Below are positions 10,091 to 30,670 of a stretch of DNA of 64,000 bases, in pieces; within the stretch, counting starts at the first letter, position 1; each line of letters starts with the position of its first letter. Source of the stretch: Flaccisagitta enflata (Eukaryota > Chaetognatha > Sagittoidea > Aphragmophora); NCBI GenBank assembly GCA_965153355.1, contig OZ231128.1, forward strand, positions 47,492,001 through 47,556,000, given 5' to 3'. The translations under genes were made by a program, and so were the position numbers. The notes beneath the pieces are model-generated. The model did not search any database. It was not told the DNA's origin and was given only the letters and a program-made list of their open reading frames with translations.

Positions 10091-10279
10091 GATGGGAGAG
10101 GACTCCATTCATGAATGCAGTCAGATGGACAAGAATCGGAGCCATACAAGAAATGGCAAAATGGATGGAAGATGTACCACAAGTCAAAGAAGAGGACATA
10201 TATGAGGACGACCGTAGCAAATATGATCAAGTGAAAGAGGCGATTCAAAAAGGACAGGAAGAGAGGAAAACAGTCCTGA
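10091..10279 (+). CDS. Possible ankyrin-like exon (weak)
   Basis: A non-repetitive open stretch reads ERTPFMNAVR near its start, which resembles the opening of an ankyrin repeat (x-TPLH-A). It continues with an acidic/basic segment and ends at a possible donor (CTGA|GTGAGA). The only acceptor-like AG before it is formed by the end of the preceding repeat element. It cannot be joined in phase to the ankyrin exon ending at 1074, because the junction codon would be a stop. It may be an isolated exon relic. Confidence 0.3.
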
Positions 10280-10343
10280 GTGAGAGAGAGAGAGAGAGAG
10301 AGAAAACAAACAAACACAAACACGATTACAAACACACACAAAT

Positions 10344-10612
<269 letters not shown>

Positions 10613-10679
10613 CGTGATTCAATTATTGAATTTAAATGTAAAATGGAGCCTCATAAAATCTTAATCAATCGAATATCAG

Positions 10680-16379
<5,700 letters not shown>

Positions 16380-16881
16380 AGTGTCTTGTTAGGACCGAAA
16401 AGATCGCAAAGATATTCACCATTCCCTAGTGCCACAGCCAATCTTTCGCCAAAACCCGCTGCCCTCCTACCCTTTTCCAGATTTCTACTTGACTCCTTCG
16501 ACCGTAGATTACCTGTATACCCCTGTGCCCTTGTGCTATACTTGCACTTAAGTTTTAGTGGTACTTTGTTTTGATGCAAAGCCTGCAAATTATATGGTTA
16601 ATATGTGACGATTTATAAACTATCTGATACTATCTGAAACTATCTGTTACTGCATAAATGGTGCCTGATGATCACAAATGATGAAAAGTATTTGAAATTA
16701 TGAAAGATCTTAAGAAAACCGAGGATTGGCGTTTAGACAAGTCTTTTGAGATTTGTTTTCAGAGACAAAAAAAATTGTCATTTGTTAATCATCGTTCACA
16801 AACAGTCAAGAGGAAGACAATTCTAGCATCATCGCCCTCATAAGTCAAATCTAAGACATCCAGGTGATACTGCTTTAACTC

Positions 16882-17129
16882 TTTTTAGTCGCGTGCTACT
16901 TGACTCTATAAGCCACTTTTCCATCCGTCCATCAGTCTGTCTGTAGGTCACAAAGTTGTTTAAAAGGCGTTTAAAACGTTTTAAAGAGATTTTAAAGATT
17001 TTAGGGTATCATAAGAACCTGTTGGCTAATTCAAAGGTCATTTTTCAAATTTTGGTATGTTTGCCTTACTGTTTGTATGACCTTTAGTGAAAACGCTGAC
17101 GCACGCGACTTAGGTCTAATGACCTTGTT
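16882..17129 (+). mobile_element. HINE-like element, AGGTCATTAGACCT hairpin variant
   Basis: Starts TTTTTAGTCGCGTGCTACTTG and ends GCACGCGACTTAGGTCTAATGACCTTGTT. The end hairpin AGGTC-TAAT-GACCT differs in sequence from the usual GCCG...CGGC hairpin but keeps the pairing. Bases 16380-16881, after the receptor gene, show no further gene. Confidence 0.75.
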
Positions 17130-17418
17130 AATAATCAATTCCAGAGACAAATATTTTTTTCATGATTCATTTAGTTGAAACAATTAATTGGGGGGTAACA
17201 AAATTTGTGGTTGATAAAAGCATGAACCTCACCTAACCTTTCTATTTGTTTTTGCAGAATCATCATCATCATCATTTTATCGTATTAATGTTTGCAATTT
17301 GAAAAAGTAATCAACGATTGCAGTCACTTGCCAATGTAACCGCATTCATGGATCCTACAACGTCAATAGTTTTTGAAGCTATGAAAGGTATATTTGTGCT
17401 GATGTTGTGGTTTGTCAG

Positions 17419-18158
17419 CAATCGCGTGCTCATTATTAAGTTAGTCGTTAGATTGATTGGTTGATAGATTGGTTGGTTGATTGGTCAATTATTTGGTAAA
17501 TCAGTCAGACAAAGATTCTTTGGGAATCTGTTTTTTTTTCCATTTTTGAAGGCTTTGGGACGCTTGACATTTCATTGGACATTGGACATTTCATTGGACA
17601 CAAGTAATGCGCAGTGTCTCATGACGAAAAGCACTACTATCATCATCTATTTTTTGGCAGGTGATAGAATTTTGACATGGGCTGTTATTGCTATGAAACT
17701 AGGAAGTCTCGTTTTGCATATTTCGATTCAAATTTTTGATTCTCTTGCAGTTTTGATGGGACCTCATTTTACAATGGAAACGACCACAACTACAGCAAGA
17801 CTACAGCAAGACTACAGAAATTTTCATTTAATGACAGCCTCAGAAAATTCAGGTAAGTTGCATTTTTCATTTTACCCTAAGATAATTTTGCTGAAGTATT
17901 TCTGAAAATTTGCTTGTTGTCATTTTCATTAACCATGCAGCAATTCCAAATGCAAAGCATATTCATCATTATGATCATTGATTTTGAAATTTTCATTAAA
18001 GCAAAGAACTGTTATCTTTTATAATTACCACACACAGGTGCCTCTTGCGTATCTGGATCTCAACGGAGAAGATCAAATCAAGTTATCTACAACTGTAGGA
18101 AGTGTTTTGCAATATTGATGAGGGGCAAAAGTAATGGAAAAAAAGTTCCGCAAATGGG
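17419..18158 (+). repeat. Long inverted duplication, copy A (partner at 63275-64000)
   Basis: This ~740-bp segment is the reverse complement, with scattered substitutions and small gaps, of the last ~725 bp of the window. Both copies stop exactly at the AACAAGG end of a HINE-like element. It contains exon-like stretches: an acceptor TTTTTTGGCAG at ~17661, a hydrophobic frame (LTWAVIAMKLGSLVLHI) and a donor CAG|GTAAGT near 17854. No family was recognised. 17130-17418 is AT-rich with no gene seen. Confidence 0.75.
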
Positions 18159-18857
18159 AACAAGGCCGGATACACGGCTACCCTAGTCGTGTACAGGTGG
18201 GCAGGAGCAGTGCTGGAGAAAGTCACCCGAGCATTTAGGCAAGAGCAGTAGGCTCAAAAAGCTCAAAAACGCCAAAAAAGTAATAGTCGCAAAAGCGTTA
18301 GATGGTCAGTGGTACCCGTGCCCTGCTTAGGTAGGTTGTGGTTGAAGAGCAGGGCAGCGGCCCCGAAGGGGTCGATGACCTATGCTTTCACACATATGGG
18401 GAATTTTCTCCTCCTTCTCCTTCTCCTTCTCCGCACCCCCCCTCTCCCCAGCCTCCAGGCCTATATCTCAGCCTGGAGGCCCATATCCCAGCCTCAAGGC
18501 CCAAATCCCAGTCTTGAGGCCCAAATCCCTAGAGAGTGGAATCTGGGCCTTTGGGTTGGGATTTGGGCCTTGAGGGTGGGATTTGGGCCTCAAGACTGGG
18601 ATTTGGGCCTCAAGGCTGGGATATGGGCCTCCAGGCTGAGATATAGGCCTGGAGGCTGGGGGGAGGGGGGGTACAAAGAAGAAGAAGGAGAGGGAGGAGA
18701 AAATTCCCCATATGTGTGAAAGCATCGGTCAGCGACCCCTTCGGAGCAGGTGCCCAAAAAGGGGACCAATCAACCAACCAACCGACCAACCGACCAACCA
18801 ACCAACCGGGGGACCAACATAGCGGTAGGTGTAGAGTCGCGTAGCACGCAACTAAAA
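18159..18857 (-). mobile_element. HINE-like element carrying a nested foldback element
   Basis: On the plus strand it opens AACAAGGCCGGATACACGGC, continues GGTGGGCAGGAGCAG, and closes with GGACC/CAACC repeats and GTCGCGTAGCACGCAACTAAAAA. Its middle is occupied by a foldback insert with a flank beginning TAGTCGCAAAAGCGTTA. Confidence 0.75.
18352..18754. repeat. Foldback element P1 with mirrored minisatellite arms
   Basis: The arms GGGCAGCGGCCCCGAAGGGG...CACATATGGGGAATTTTC and their reverse complement enclose ~21-base units (GGCCTCAAGACTGGGATTTG). The order of unit variants in the left arm is mirrored in the right arm, so the whole 400 bp can fold on itself. Confidence 0.8.
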
Positions 18858-19084
18858 ACCCAATGGCAAATGGGTGCCGGAAATTATAGCCCTTCTAAAA
18901 TAGCAGCCTCCAAAATAGAAGGTTCGGAAACAGCACGACTCATTAAAGCAGGACCGGCGCGGTATCATAGCAGCTCTATTTTAGCACACCGAGATAATAG
19001 CAGCCTTATTTTTACAAATAAAGACAAGTTAAAATGATTTCCACTTCACACAGTTCTACATGTATTGTGGATACATCTTCAAAT
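18858..19084. other. Gap without recognised gene
   Basis: Short AATAGCAGCC-type repeats occur around 18890-19010 (ATAGCAGCCTCC, ATAGCAGCTCT, ATAGCAGCCTTA). Nothing coding was recognised. Confidence 0.5.
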
Positions 19085-19870
19085 GCTGTTGACGAGCTGT
19101 TTCAGCATACCTTGACTGCTCATACGCTTATTGGCACCATCAGATTTGTAATTGACAAAAAATTTCATGTCTGAATACATTGGTCATGATGAATTTTTGA
19201 AAAACATGAATTTTCAGCATTCTGCACAGCTTCTTGTGGAAGGGATCCTCAGTGATGCAATTCACGAGCAGTTCCAGCCCACCCTGATTCAAATCTTTGT
19301 TTTTCCTCTTATTACATTTACAGCTGTGAAACTTACTTATCTGGAAAAAACTTCTGTCTATAGTTTTACATGATTTATTGAGAGGTCCTTCAATGATGCT
19401 GTTGACGAGCTGTTCCAGTATACCTTGACTACTCATATGCTTAGTGGCACCTTCAGATTTTCAATCTACACAATATTTCATGTCTGAATGCAGTGCATTG
19501 ATTACAATGATTTTTTGATAAACATGACTTTTCATCATTTCGCATAGCCTGTTGAGGAAGGGATCCTTCAGTGATGCAGTTGACAAGCAGCTCCAACTCA
19601 CCCTGATTCAAACGTTTGTTTTCCCTCAATCATATTTATAGCTGTGAAACTTACTTATCTGAAAATTAAAAAAAAATCTGCTGCATATAGTTTCACATGA
19701 TTTATGGAAAGGTTCTTCAATGATGCTTTTGACAAGCTTTTCCAGCGTACCTTGACTGCTCATATGCTTAATGGCACCTTCAGATTTGTAATCTACACAC
19801 AATTTCATGTCTGTATATATTGGTCATTATGAAATTTTGAAAAAACATGATTTTTCATCATTTTGCATGG
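19085..19870. repeat. ~320-bp tandem repeat, about 2.5 copies
   Basis: TGCTGTTGACGAGCTGTT plus ~90 following bases starts at 19085 and again at 19399, with a diverged copy at 19722. Each unit also holds GGGATCCT(T)CAGTGATGC and ATTTCATGTCTG. Small frames in it are not conserved between copies. 19871-20450 is AT-rich with no gene seen. Confidence 0.8.
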
Positions 19871-20454
19871 CCTCTCTGTAGAAATGTCTCTGATATTAGT
19901 TAATTCCTAAGCAAAGAAAGCTTCTTCAACATAGTGATTAACTTATCATTTGAAATGATCTTTCTCTGAGAATTATTACGACCCGTAGAGATTTATACCT
20001 ATACCAGTTTGTCCACTGACTGTATGTGAAAGCATGGGTCACCGCAGCCCAAAAACGGAAATAAGAATCACAATTTACCACCGAGGAAATAGATATTGCA
20101 ACACCTAGAGAAAAGTTGGAATATCAATATGAAGTTATATCTAAATCATAATACTGATAGTATTACAATGCTAAGTAGTTTCTTTTGTAGTATTTTCAGC
20201 CATTCATCAAAGAAAATTATTAGTGTCTAGTGAGTTTATTCTCTTAAACTTAATTTGTTATATCTGAAGAATTTTTTAAAGCTTTGTGTAATGAAAAGAA
20301 AAACCCACTGTTTCGCTTGTCATTTCTGAACGGTTTAAACTACAGAAACCAGATAGCGCTCATCTTGTAGATTTTTGGATATAGATTAATTTGTTTTCCC
20401 ATCAAACTTTCTAGCTTTTTTTAAAAGCTTATCTTTCATAATTTCTTTTGCAAC

Positions 20455-21560
20455 GTTAAAATTACTTAACTGCATAAATTACATAACAATGTCGAACCAA
20501 TAAAAGTCAATACTTTAATCGACAATGTTGAGACAACAGAATATTACAAACTTGCTGACAATATCGAACCAACAGAATGTCGTATTTTAACTGACCATCG
20601 CAAAACAACAGAATTTCGTAAACACACCACCAATTTTATGTTAGATTACGTTTTTGCTGACAATGCGTACACAACAGACCCTTGATAGTCTATTGAAAAT
20701 GTTTACACATTAGCATTTCTTTGATTGAGGGGGCGTTTCCAGTCAGAGACAATCGCGTTTTTAACGGGCCACTTAGTCGATCGCTACATTCGTTCGCTCG
20801 CACCACTCACTCCGCTCACTTGCTCCCCAGCGCTCCGCTTTGCTCCGCTTGAAGAAATAAAAAAATTTATTTCACTTCGCTTTGCTTGCTTCACTCTGCT
20901 TCGCTCCGCTTGCTTTGCTCCACTTGCTTTGCTCCACTTTGCTACCCTCCCTTGGCTCACTCGCTCCATTTGCGGGCTCGTTCACTCACTTTGCTCACTC
21001 CCTCGTGGGACGGTTGAAATTCTTGAATATGTGTTCATGCTGTAAACGCGTTCAATGGGTACAAACGCGTTTTTTTGTCGTCACTGGAAAGACACCCTGA
21101 CAACGCCGATTGACATCGCCTTAAATCCATTAAGTTAAAACAACGGCTTTTCATGATTTCATTGACAATATTGAAACATCAATTCTATTATTACACTGAC
21201 AATGTGAACAGGGCAAAAATCCACAATTCTAATATAAACATCAAAACAACAGAATTCCATTCATTTTATTGACAACATCAAAGGAATGAAATTTTCATGA
21301 CAATGTTGAAAAAAGAAACGACAACACAATTTCATAAATGAATTGACAACGTCGAAACCTGGAAATTTTGTGATTTCAAAGGCAATGTAGAAAATAGAAA
21401 ATAGAATTTAACAATTCCACTGACAATGACAACGTCAATTGGAGAAATTTCCCAATGTTACTGACGATATCGAGACACCTCTTTGTCATTAAGCATGACA
21501 AAAAACGGTCGGTCTTTAGTTTTGATGACAATGTTCAAAGGTACCCAAATTCATGATTTA
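20455..21560. repeat. Degenerate GACAATRTCGAAACAACAGAAT repeats with an embedded CTTTGCTCCG array
   Basis: Units of about 35-45 bases (CTGACAATGTCGAA plus CAACAGAATTTC) recur on both sides of 20760-21010. That interval is a different array of CTTCGCTCCG / CTTTGCTCCA words. The frames across these blocks are repeat products. Confidence 0.7.
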
Positions 21561-21609
21561 ACTGCGTTGGAATAGCAGAACTCCATTAACTTCTATCGAG
21601 TATTCAAAG

Positions 21610-21905
21610 AAACAAGGTCCGGTACACGGGCCAAGACGGTGCGCCGGGCGTTATCAATTCTTAGACCTATCCCTAGCTCTATCAGACCTATCCCTATCTT
21701 TATCAGACCTATCCCGAGCTCTATTAGGCCTATCCCGATCTCTATCAGACCTATCCCGAGCTCTATCAGGCCTATCCCGAGCTCTATCAGACCTATTCTG
21801 AGCTCTATCAGACCTATCCCGGGCTCTACCAGACCTATCCCCACACCTATCCGACCTATCACCAGACCAATCCGACCTATCCCCAGCTCGATCAGACCTA
21901 ATCGT
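21610..21905 (+). repeat. HINE-like left end followed by 21-bp minisatellite
   Basis: AACAAGGTCCGGTACACGGGCC at 21610 is a variant element end. It is followed by about twelve copies of a 20-21 base unit (TATCAGACCTATCCCGAGCTC). The element's other side (GATGGATGGACAGACGG, ~22010) runs into the next foldback element at 22042. Confidence 0.7.
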
Positions 21906-22041
21906 AGCTGACTATTTTAGTGAATGAAATGACGAGTATCATCAATGATGAACGAAATGAGTTATAAAATGATTTCAAACATTTTCAGCGATTTTTCATT
22001 CGAGTGTGACCGATGGATGGACAGACGGAAAGATCCTCTTA

Positions 22042-22665
22042 ATAGTCGCAAAAGCGTTACATGGTCAGCGGTACCCGATACCCCTAAGTTAGTGTACGTG
22101 GGAATGAGATTATGAGAGGGGCAGCGGCCCCAGAGGGGCCGATGACCTATGATTCCACAAAGGACAATTTTCTCCGGTGTGAGAAGCTGGTTTGGAGGGC
22201 TGAGAGGCCTGATTTTGGCTCTGAAAGGTCTGATTTAGAGTGTGAGAGGCGTGGTTTGGGGTCTGAGAGGCTTGATTTGGGGTCTGAAAGGCCTTATTTG
22301 GGTCTGAGGGGTCTAATTTGGGGTCTGAAAAGCCTGACATGGGGTCTGAGGCCTGATTTGGATCTGAGAGGCCTAACTTGGGGTCTGAGAAGCCTGATCT
22401 GGGGTCTGGGAGGCCTGATTTGGGGTCTGAGAGGCCTGATTTGGGGTCTGGGAGGCTTGATTTGAGGTCTGAGAAGCCTAATTTGGGGTCAGAAAGGTCT
22501 GATTTGGAGTCGAAAAGGCCTGATTTGGGGTCTGAGAGGCTTTATTTGAGGCTTGAGGGAGGCGGGGGGAGGGGGACGGACGGACGGAAAACGGAAACCA
22601 GACCGGAGAAAATTGCCCTATGTGGAATCATAGGTCATCGGCCCCTCCGGGGCCGCTGCCCAAAA
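22042..22665. repeat. Foldback element P2
   Basis: The flank TAGTCGCAAAAGCGTTACATGG leads into arms GGGCAGCGGCCCCAGAGGGG (22119) and its reverse complement, ending at ~22662. Between them lie about 18 units of ~21 bases (GGCCTGATTTGGGGTCTGAGA), here all in one orientation. The arms also include TGATTCCACA...TGTGGAATCA. Confidence 0.8.
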
Positions 22666-22734
22666 AGGAATCATCCTAGCATATTTCTGAATCATTTCCA
22701 GTGATTATCGCTTCGTTTCGAGATTTTCGGGGGT

Positions 22735-24175
22735 GACCTCGACTTTGGCTGGGGTGACAGCGAAATTGGCAGGGGTGACAGCGACATTGTCGGGGGTGAC
22801 AGCAGTATTGGCAGGGGTGACAGGGGTGAGGGCAACATCGGTAGGGGTGACTGAGTTATTGGCAGGGATGACAGAAACAATGGCAGGGGTGACAGCGGTA
22901 TTGGCTGGGATGACAGCGGTATTGGTAGGTTTGACAGCGATATCAGCAGGGGTGACTGAGTTATTGGAAGGGTTGAAAGCGATATTGGCTGGGGTAACTT
23001 AGTTATTGGCAGGGGTGACAGTGACATTGGCGGGAGTGACAGCGGTATTGGCAGCGGTGACAGCGATATCAGCTGGGGTGACTGAGCTATTGGCAGGGGT
23101 GAAAACGATATTGGCTGGGGTGACTTAGTTTTTGGCAGGGGTGACTGAGTTATCGGCAGGGGTGACAGTGACATTGGCAGGAGTGACAGCGGTATAGTCT
23201 AAGGTGACAGCAAAATCAGCAGGGGTGACTAAGTCATTGATAGGCGCAGGGGTGAAAGCGATATTGGCTGAGGTGACTTAGTAATGAGCAAAGGTGACTG
23301 AATTATTGGCAAGGGTGACAGCAACTTTGGCGGGGGTGACAGCGATATCAGCAATGGGTGACTGAGTTATTGGCAGGCGTGACAGTAACATTGGCAGGGG
23401 TGACAGCGACATTGGCGGGGGTGACATTGGTATTGGCAGAGATAATTCTGCTATTGGCAGGGATGACAACAACATTGGCGGGGTTGACAGCGGTATTGGC
23501 AGGGATGACTGGGTTAATGGCAGGGGTGACAGCAACATTGACAGGGGTGACAGTGGTATTGGCAGGGTTGACTGAGTTATTGGCAGGGGTGACAGCAACT
23601 TTGACGGGGGTGACAGTGGTAATGGCAGGGATGACTGAGTTATTGGCAGGGGTGACAGCAACTTTGGCGGGGGTGAAAGTGGTATTGGCAGGAGTCATAG
23701 CAAAATAAGCAGGTTGGATGATGGTCGTGGTAGGGACAACAGCGACATCGGCAGGTTTGATGGGGGTAGTGGTAGGGATGATGTCGACATTGACAGGGGT
23801 GACAGCGACATTGACAGTACTAACAGCGACAATGGCAGTGTTGACAGCCACCTGGGCGTGAGTGATATCAGCAGGGGTGCCGGCAGGATTGACAGGAATG
23901 ACGGGGCTGATGGCACCATTTCCAGGGGTGACTGCAACATTGGCGGGGAGGTCAGCGATAATAGCAGGGTTGACAGACACATTGGCAGGGGTGACAGCCA
24001 CATTGGTGAGGGTGATATCAGCAGTGGTAATGGCACCATTTAGAGGGTTGACAGGGGTGACAGGGGTGACAGCAACATTGGTAAGGGGAACAGCGACATT
24101 GGCGAAGGTGACATCGACATTGGCAGGGGGAACAGCGACACTGGCGGGGGTGACTGCGAGGTTGATACTACTCAA
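22735..24175. repeat. 1.4-kb minisatellite, 21-bp unit (GGGGTGACAGCGACATTGGCA)
   Basis: Roughly 65 imperfect copies. Because 21 is a multiple of three, long frames stay open on both strands; the minus strand gives VAVTPAN heptads over ~270 codons after a non-repeat N-terminus of ~36 residues. No splice signals or conserved domain support coding, so it is listed as a repeat. Confidence 0.85.
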
Positions 24176-24371
24176 GACCGCCATCTCGACGTCGATCTGA
24201 AGAAGTTGATTCTGATCTTGAGTCACGTTTGGGGGACGAGGTTGAAGATGAGGTTGCACGCTCACAGATGAAAAAATCTGAGAACAAACAGGATAAAAGT
24301 CACAAAAACGTTAGATGGTCAGCGGTACCCGTGCCCTGCCTAAGTTATTTGGGCTTGAAGTTGAAGGGGCT

Positions 24372-24785
24372 GTAGGGCAGGGGCCCTGAAGGGGTCGATG
24401 ACCTATGCCTTCACACATACGGGGGATTTTTTCCTTCTTCTCCTCCTCCTCCTCCTCCTCCTCCTCCTCCTCCATCCCCCACCCCCACTCAAATCCCAGT
24501 CTCGAGGCCCAAATTCCAGTCTCGAGGCCCAAATCCCAGTCTCGAGGCCCAAATCCCAGCCTCGAGGCCCAAATCCTAGCCTCAAGGCCCAAATCCTAGC
24601 CTGGAGGCCCAGATTCAAGCCTTGAGGCCAAAATCTCAGCCTTGAGGTCCAAATCCCAGCCAAGAGGCCCAGTTCCCAGTCTTGAGGCCAAAGTCTCAGC
24701 CTCCAGGCTAGGATTTGAGTGAGGGGGAGGACGAAGTAGAAGGAGAAGGAGGAGGGGAAGAAGGAGAAAATCCCCCATATGTGTA
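24372..24785. repeat. Foldback element P3, right end truncated
   Basis: Left arm from GGGCAGGGGCCCTGAAGGGG, TCC-rich spacer, mirrored GGCCCAAATCCCAGTCTCGA units, and a right arm broken at CCCCCATATGTGT where P4 begins. The upstream flank (ACGTTAGATGGTCAGCGGTACC, ~24310) is the family's outer flank. Confidence 0.75.
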
Positions 24786-25420
24786 ATAGTCGCAAAAGCG
24801 TTAGATGGTCAGCGGTACCCGTGCCCTGCCTAAGTAGGTTGTGGTTAAGTTTAGGGGGGAGCAGGGCAGCGGCCCCGAAGGGGTCGATGACCTATGCTTT
24901 CACACATATGGTGGATTTTCTCCTTCTTCTCCTTCTCCTTCTTCGTACCCCCCCCTCAAATCCCAGTCTCGAGGCCCAATTTCCAGTCTCGAGGCCCAAA
25001 TCCCAGTCTTGAGGCCAAAATTCCAGCCTCAAAGCCCAAATCCTAGCCTCAAGGCCTAAATCCTAGCCTGGAGGCTGAGATTTGGGCCTCAAGGACGGGA
25101 TCTGGGCCTCTTGGCTGAGATTTTGACATTGAGGCTGAGATTTGGGCTTCAAGACTGAAATCTGGGCCTCCAGGCTAGGATTTGGGCCTTGAGGCTAAGA
25201 TTTGGGCTTTGAGGCTGGAATTTTGGCCTCAAGACTGGGATTTGGGCCTTGAGACTGGAATTTGGGCCTCGAGACTGGGATTTGAGGGGGGGGTACGAAG
25301 AAGGAGAAGGAGAAGAAGGAGAAAATCCCCCATATGTGTGAAAGCATAGGTCATCGACCCCTTCGGGGCCGCTGCCCAAAAGCATAGGTCATCAACCCCT
25401 TTGGGGCCGCTGCCCAAAAA
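24786..25420. repeat. Foldback element P4, complete, plus partial end duplication
   Basis: The flank TAGTCGCAAAAGCGTTAGATGG at 24787 leads to arms GGGCAGCGGCCCCGAAGGGG (24864) and their complement, ending at 25377. The unit array inverts near 25070. A second copy of the right end (AGCATAGGTCATCAACCCC...GCTGCCCAAAAAG) follows at 25380-25420. Confidence 0.8.
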
Positions 25421-25471
25421 GAGAGAGTCTAAAATGGTCAGCTAAATGGCAAGTTCATCAATCAATATTCA

Positions 25472-26230
25472 TTTTAAGTCGCCTGCTACGTGACTCAACA
25501 ACCTGCTATGTCGGTCGGTTGGTTGGTTGGTCGGTTGGTTGGTCGGTCGGTTGGTTGGTTGGTCCTCTTTTATCTTTTTCAGCGTTTTTGAGCTTTTTGG
25601 GCAGCGGCCCCAAAGGGCCGATGTCCTGTAGAACACAGGGGGGAATTTCCAGACGTCCGTCCGTCCGTCCGTCTGTCCATCCGTCCGTCCGTCTGTCCTT
25701 CCCCCCCCCCCCCCGTTGGCCATCAAGACCTCAAATCTGCCCTCCCAGCCCTCAATTTAGTCTTCGAGGCCTCAAATCAGCCATCCAGGCTTATAATCAG
25801 CCCCCTCAGCCTCAAATCTGCCCTCCAGACCTTCAATTAGCCTCTAAAGCATCAAACCAGCCGACTGTGGCTCAAATTTGCCCTCAAAACCTCAAATCTG
25901 CTCTCCAAGCCTTAATTCTGCCCTCCAGCCTTCAAATATACCTTCAGTGGCCTAGATTAGTCATTGAAGGCCTGAAATATGCCCCCTCAGGATGTCTGGA
26001 AATTCCCCCCTGTGTTCTACAGGACATCGGCCCTTTGGGGCCGCTGCCCTGCTCTCACTCCACTTCATCACTGAATCACTCCCAGCAGGGCATCGGGTAC
26101 CGCTGACCATGTGCGATCCTTGGATGACTAGTTGAGCTTACGGCTCCTGCCCAGATGCCCTTGTGACCTTCTCCAGCACTGCTCCTGCCCACCCACCCGC
26201 GACTAGGGTAGCCGTGTATCCAGCCTTGTT
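25472..26230 (+). mobile_element. HINE-like element with nested foldback P5
   Basis: Starts AAGTCGCCTGCTACGTGACTC with GGTCGGTTGGTT repeats, ends CCCGCGACTAGGGTAGCCGTGTATCCAGCCTTGTT. The foldback insert (25599-26049, arms GGGCAGCGGCCCCAAAGGGC...TGTCCTGTAGAACACAGG) lies after GTTTTTGAGCTTTTT, the same internal position used in the copy at 62815. Confidence 0.8.
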
Positions 26231-26398
26231 TTATATAAAAGCGTGACTCGCCAACCAACCGACGGACGGAAAAACAGACTAACAGACCAACAAACAGACA
26301 TGACTTTTATTAGACTTGTGTAGACGCATACAAAAAGTTTTACAAATATCAATGTCATATCATTTTTCCCTGATAACAATCAGCCTACCAGGGCTTTT

Positions 26399-26780
26399 AC
26401 AGTCTATGGACAAAACGAGGAGAGTAGATTTTGCTGATCACCATTATGATGCTTAGGCCTAGTTGATTTTAAAATGTAGGTTTGTAATTACCTCATAGAA
26501 ATTTACTAAGGGCTGAGAGAATTAACGGAAGAACGATTACTACCTGTAGTAATTGTTCAGAATGTAGGTTTGTAATTACCTCGTAGACAATTACTAAGGA
26601 CTGAAAGAAAATAACGGAAGAACAATGACTACCTGTAGTAATCGTTCTTGCGTTAGTTTCTATCAGTCCTCAGTCATTTTTTAGGAGGTAATTACCAGCC
26701 TACATTCTAAAATGAACTACGCCTAAGCATCGTACCGGTGATCAGCAAAATCTACCCTCCTCGTTTTGTCCACAGACTGT
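26399..26780. mobile_element. Foldback element FB-a (AGTCTATGGAC terminus)
   Basis: The terminus ACAGTCTATGGACAAAACGAGG pairs with CCTCGTTTTGTCCACAGACTGT. Inside, TAGATTTTGCTGATCACC, TGTAGGTTTGTAATTACC and related words are repeated and mirrored. The flanks TTTTAC and GTTTAC may be an imperfect 6-bp target duplication. 26781-27087 holds no recognisable gene. Confidence 0.8.
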
Positions 26781-27087
26781 TTACTCGGCCTTTATCAGAA
26801 GATCAAGAAGGCATTTGAAAAGAATCTGATGTTTGACTCACACGCAATATGCGTGGTCATGCTGATATGGAGATTTTCTACACATGATTGGGAAAAAAAA
26901 GTCAAAGTCAGTCTACGACTTTTTGACATATTCCAGAGAAACATGGTTTTCATTTTCTTATTTGGAAGATGAGGATCTCATCCGGCTGATTGAGGCCCCA
27001 AATGAAATTGATAGGGAAGGTAAATTTGATAATTCTCTTTCATTTGGCGCCAAGCAGAATGCTCTACAACAAATATTTTTCGAGTTA

Positions 27088-27345
27088 TGGTTTTCGAGGC
27101 CTGAAAGGGCTAATTTGGGGATTGTAAGGGCCGAATTAAGTTCCGAGAGTGCTGTTTTGACGTCTGGGAGGGCTGATTTGAAGCCTGAGAGGGTCTATTT
27201 GGGCCTACGAGGGCTTAATTTAGGCCTAGGAGGAATAATTTGAGGCCTGAGAGAGGTGATTTCAGGCCTGTGAAGGCTGATTTGAGACCTGAAAATGTAA
27301 ATTCAGGGCCTGAGAGGAGATTTGAGGCCTAGAATGGCTTTGGGG
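27088..27345 (+). repeat. Degenerate 20-bp array of the foldback family
   Basis: About twelve units of GGCCTGAGAGGGCTGATTTG type followed by GAGACGG repeats and GCCCTTTGAGGAATTCTAGA. It looks like a decayed foldback element whose left arm is lost. Confidence 0.65.
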
Positions 27346-27447
27346 GGACATTAAACGGAGAGACGGTGAGACGGAGAAACAAAATTGCCCTTTGAGGAAT
27401 TCTAGACTAACCATCTTTGAATTGATCTCAAGTCTGCTTACAATCAA

Positions 27448-30670
<3,223 letters not shown>

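Noticed and set aside
23348-24265. Annotating the VAVTPAN frame as a gene
   Set aside because: Both strands stay open because of the 21-bp unit; no splice or domain evidence.
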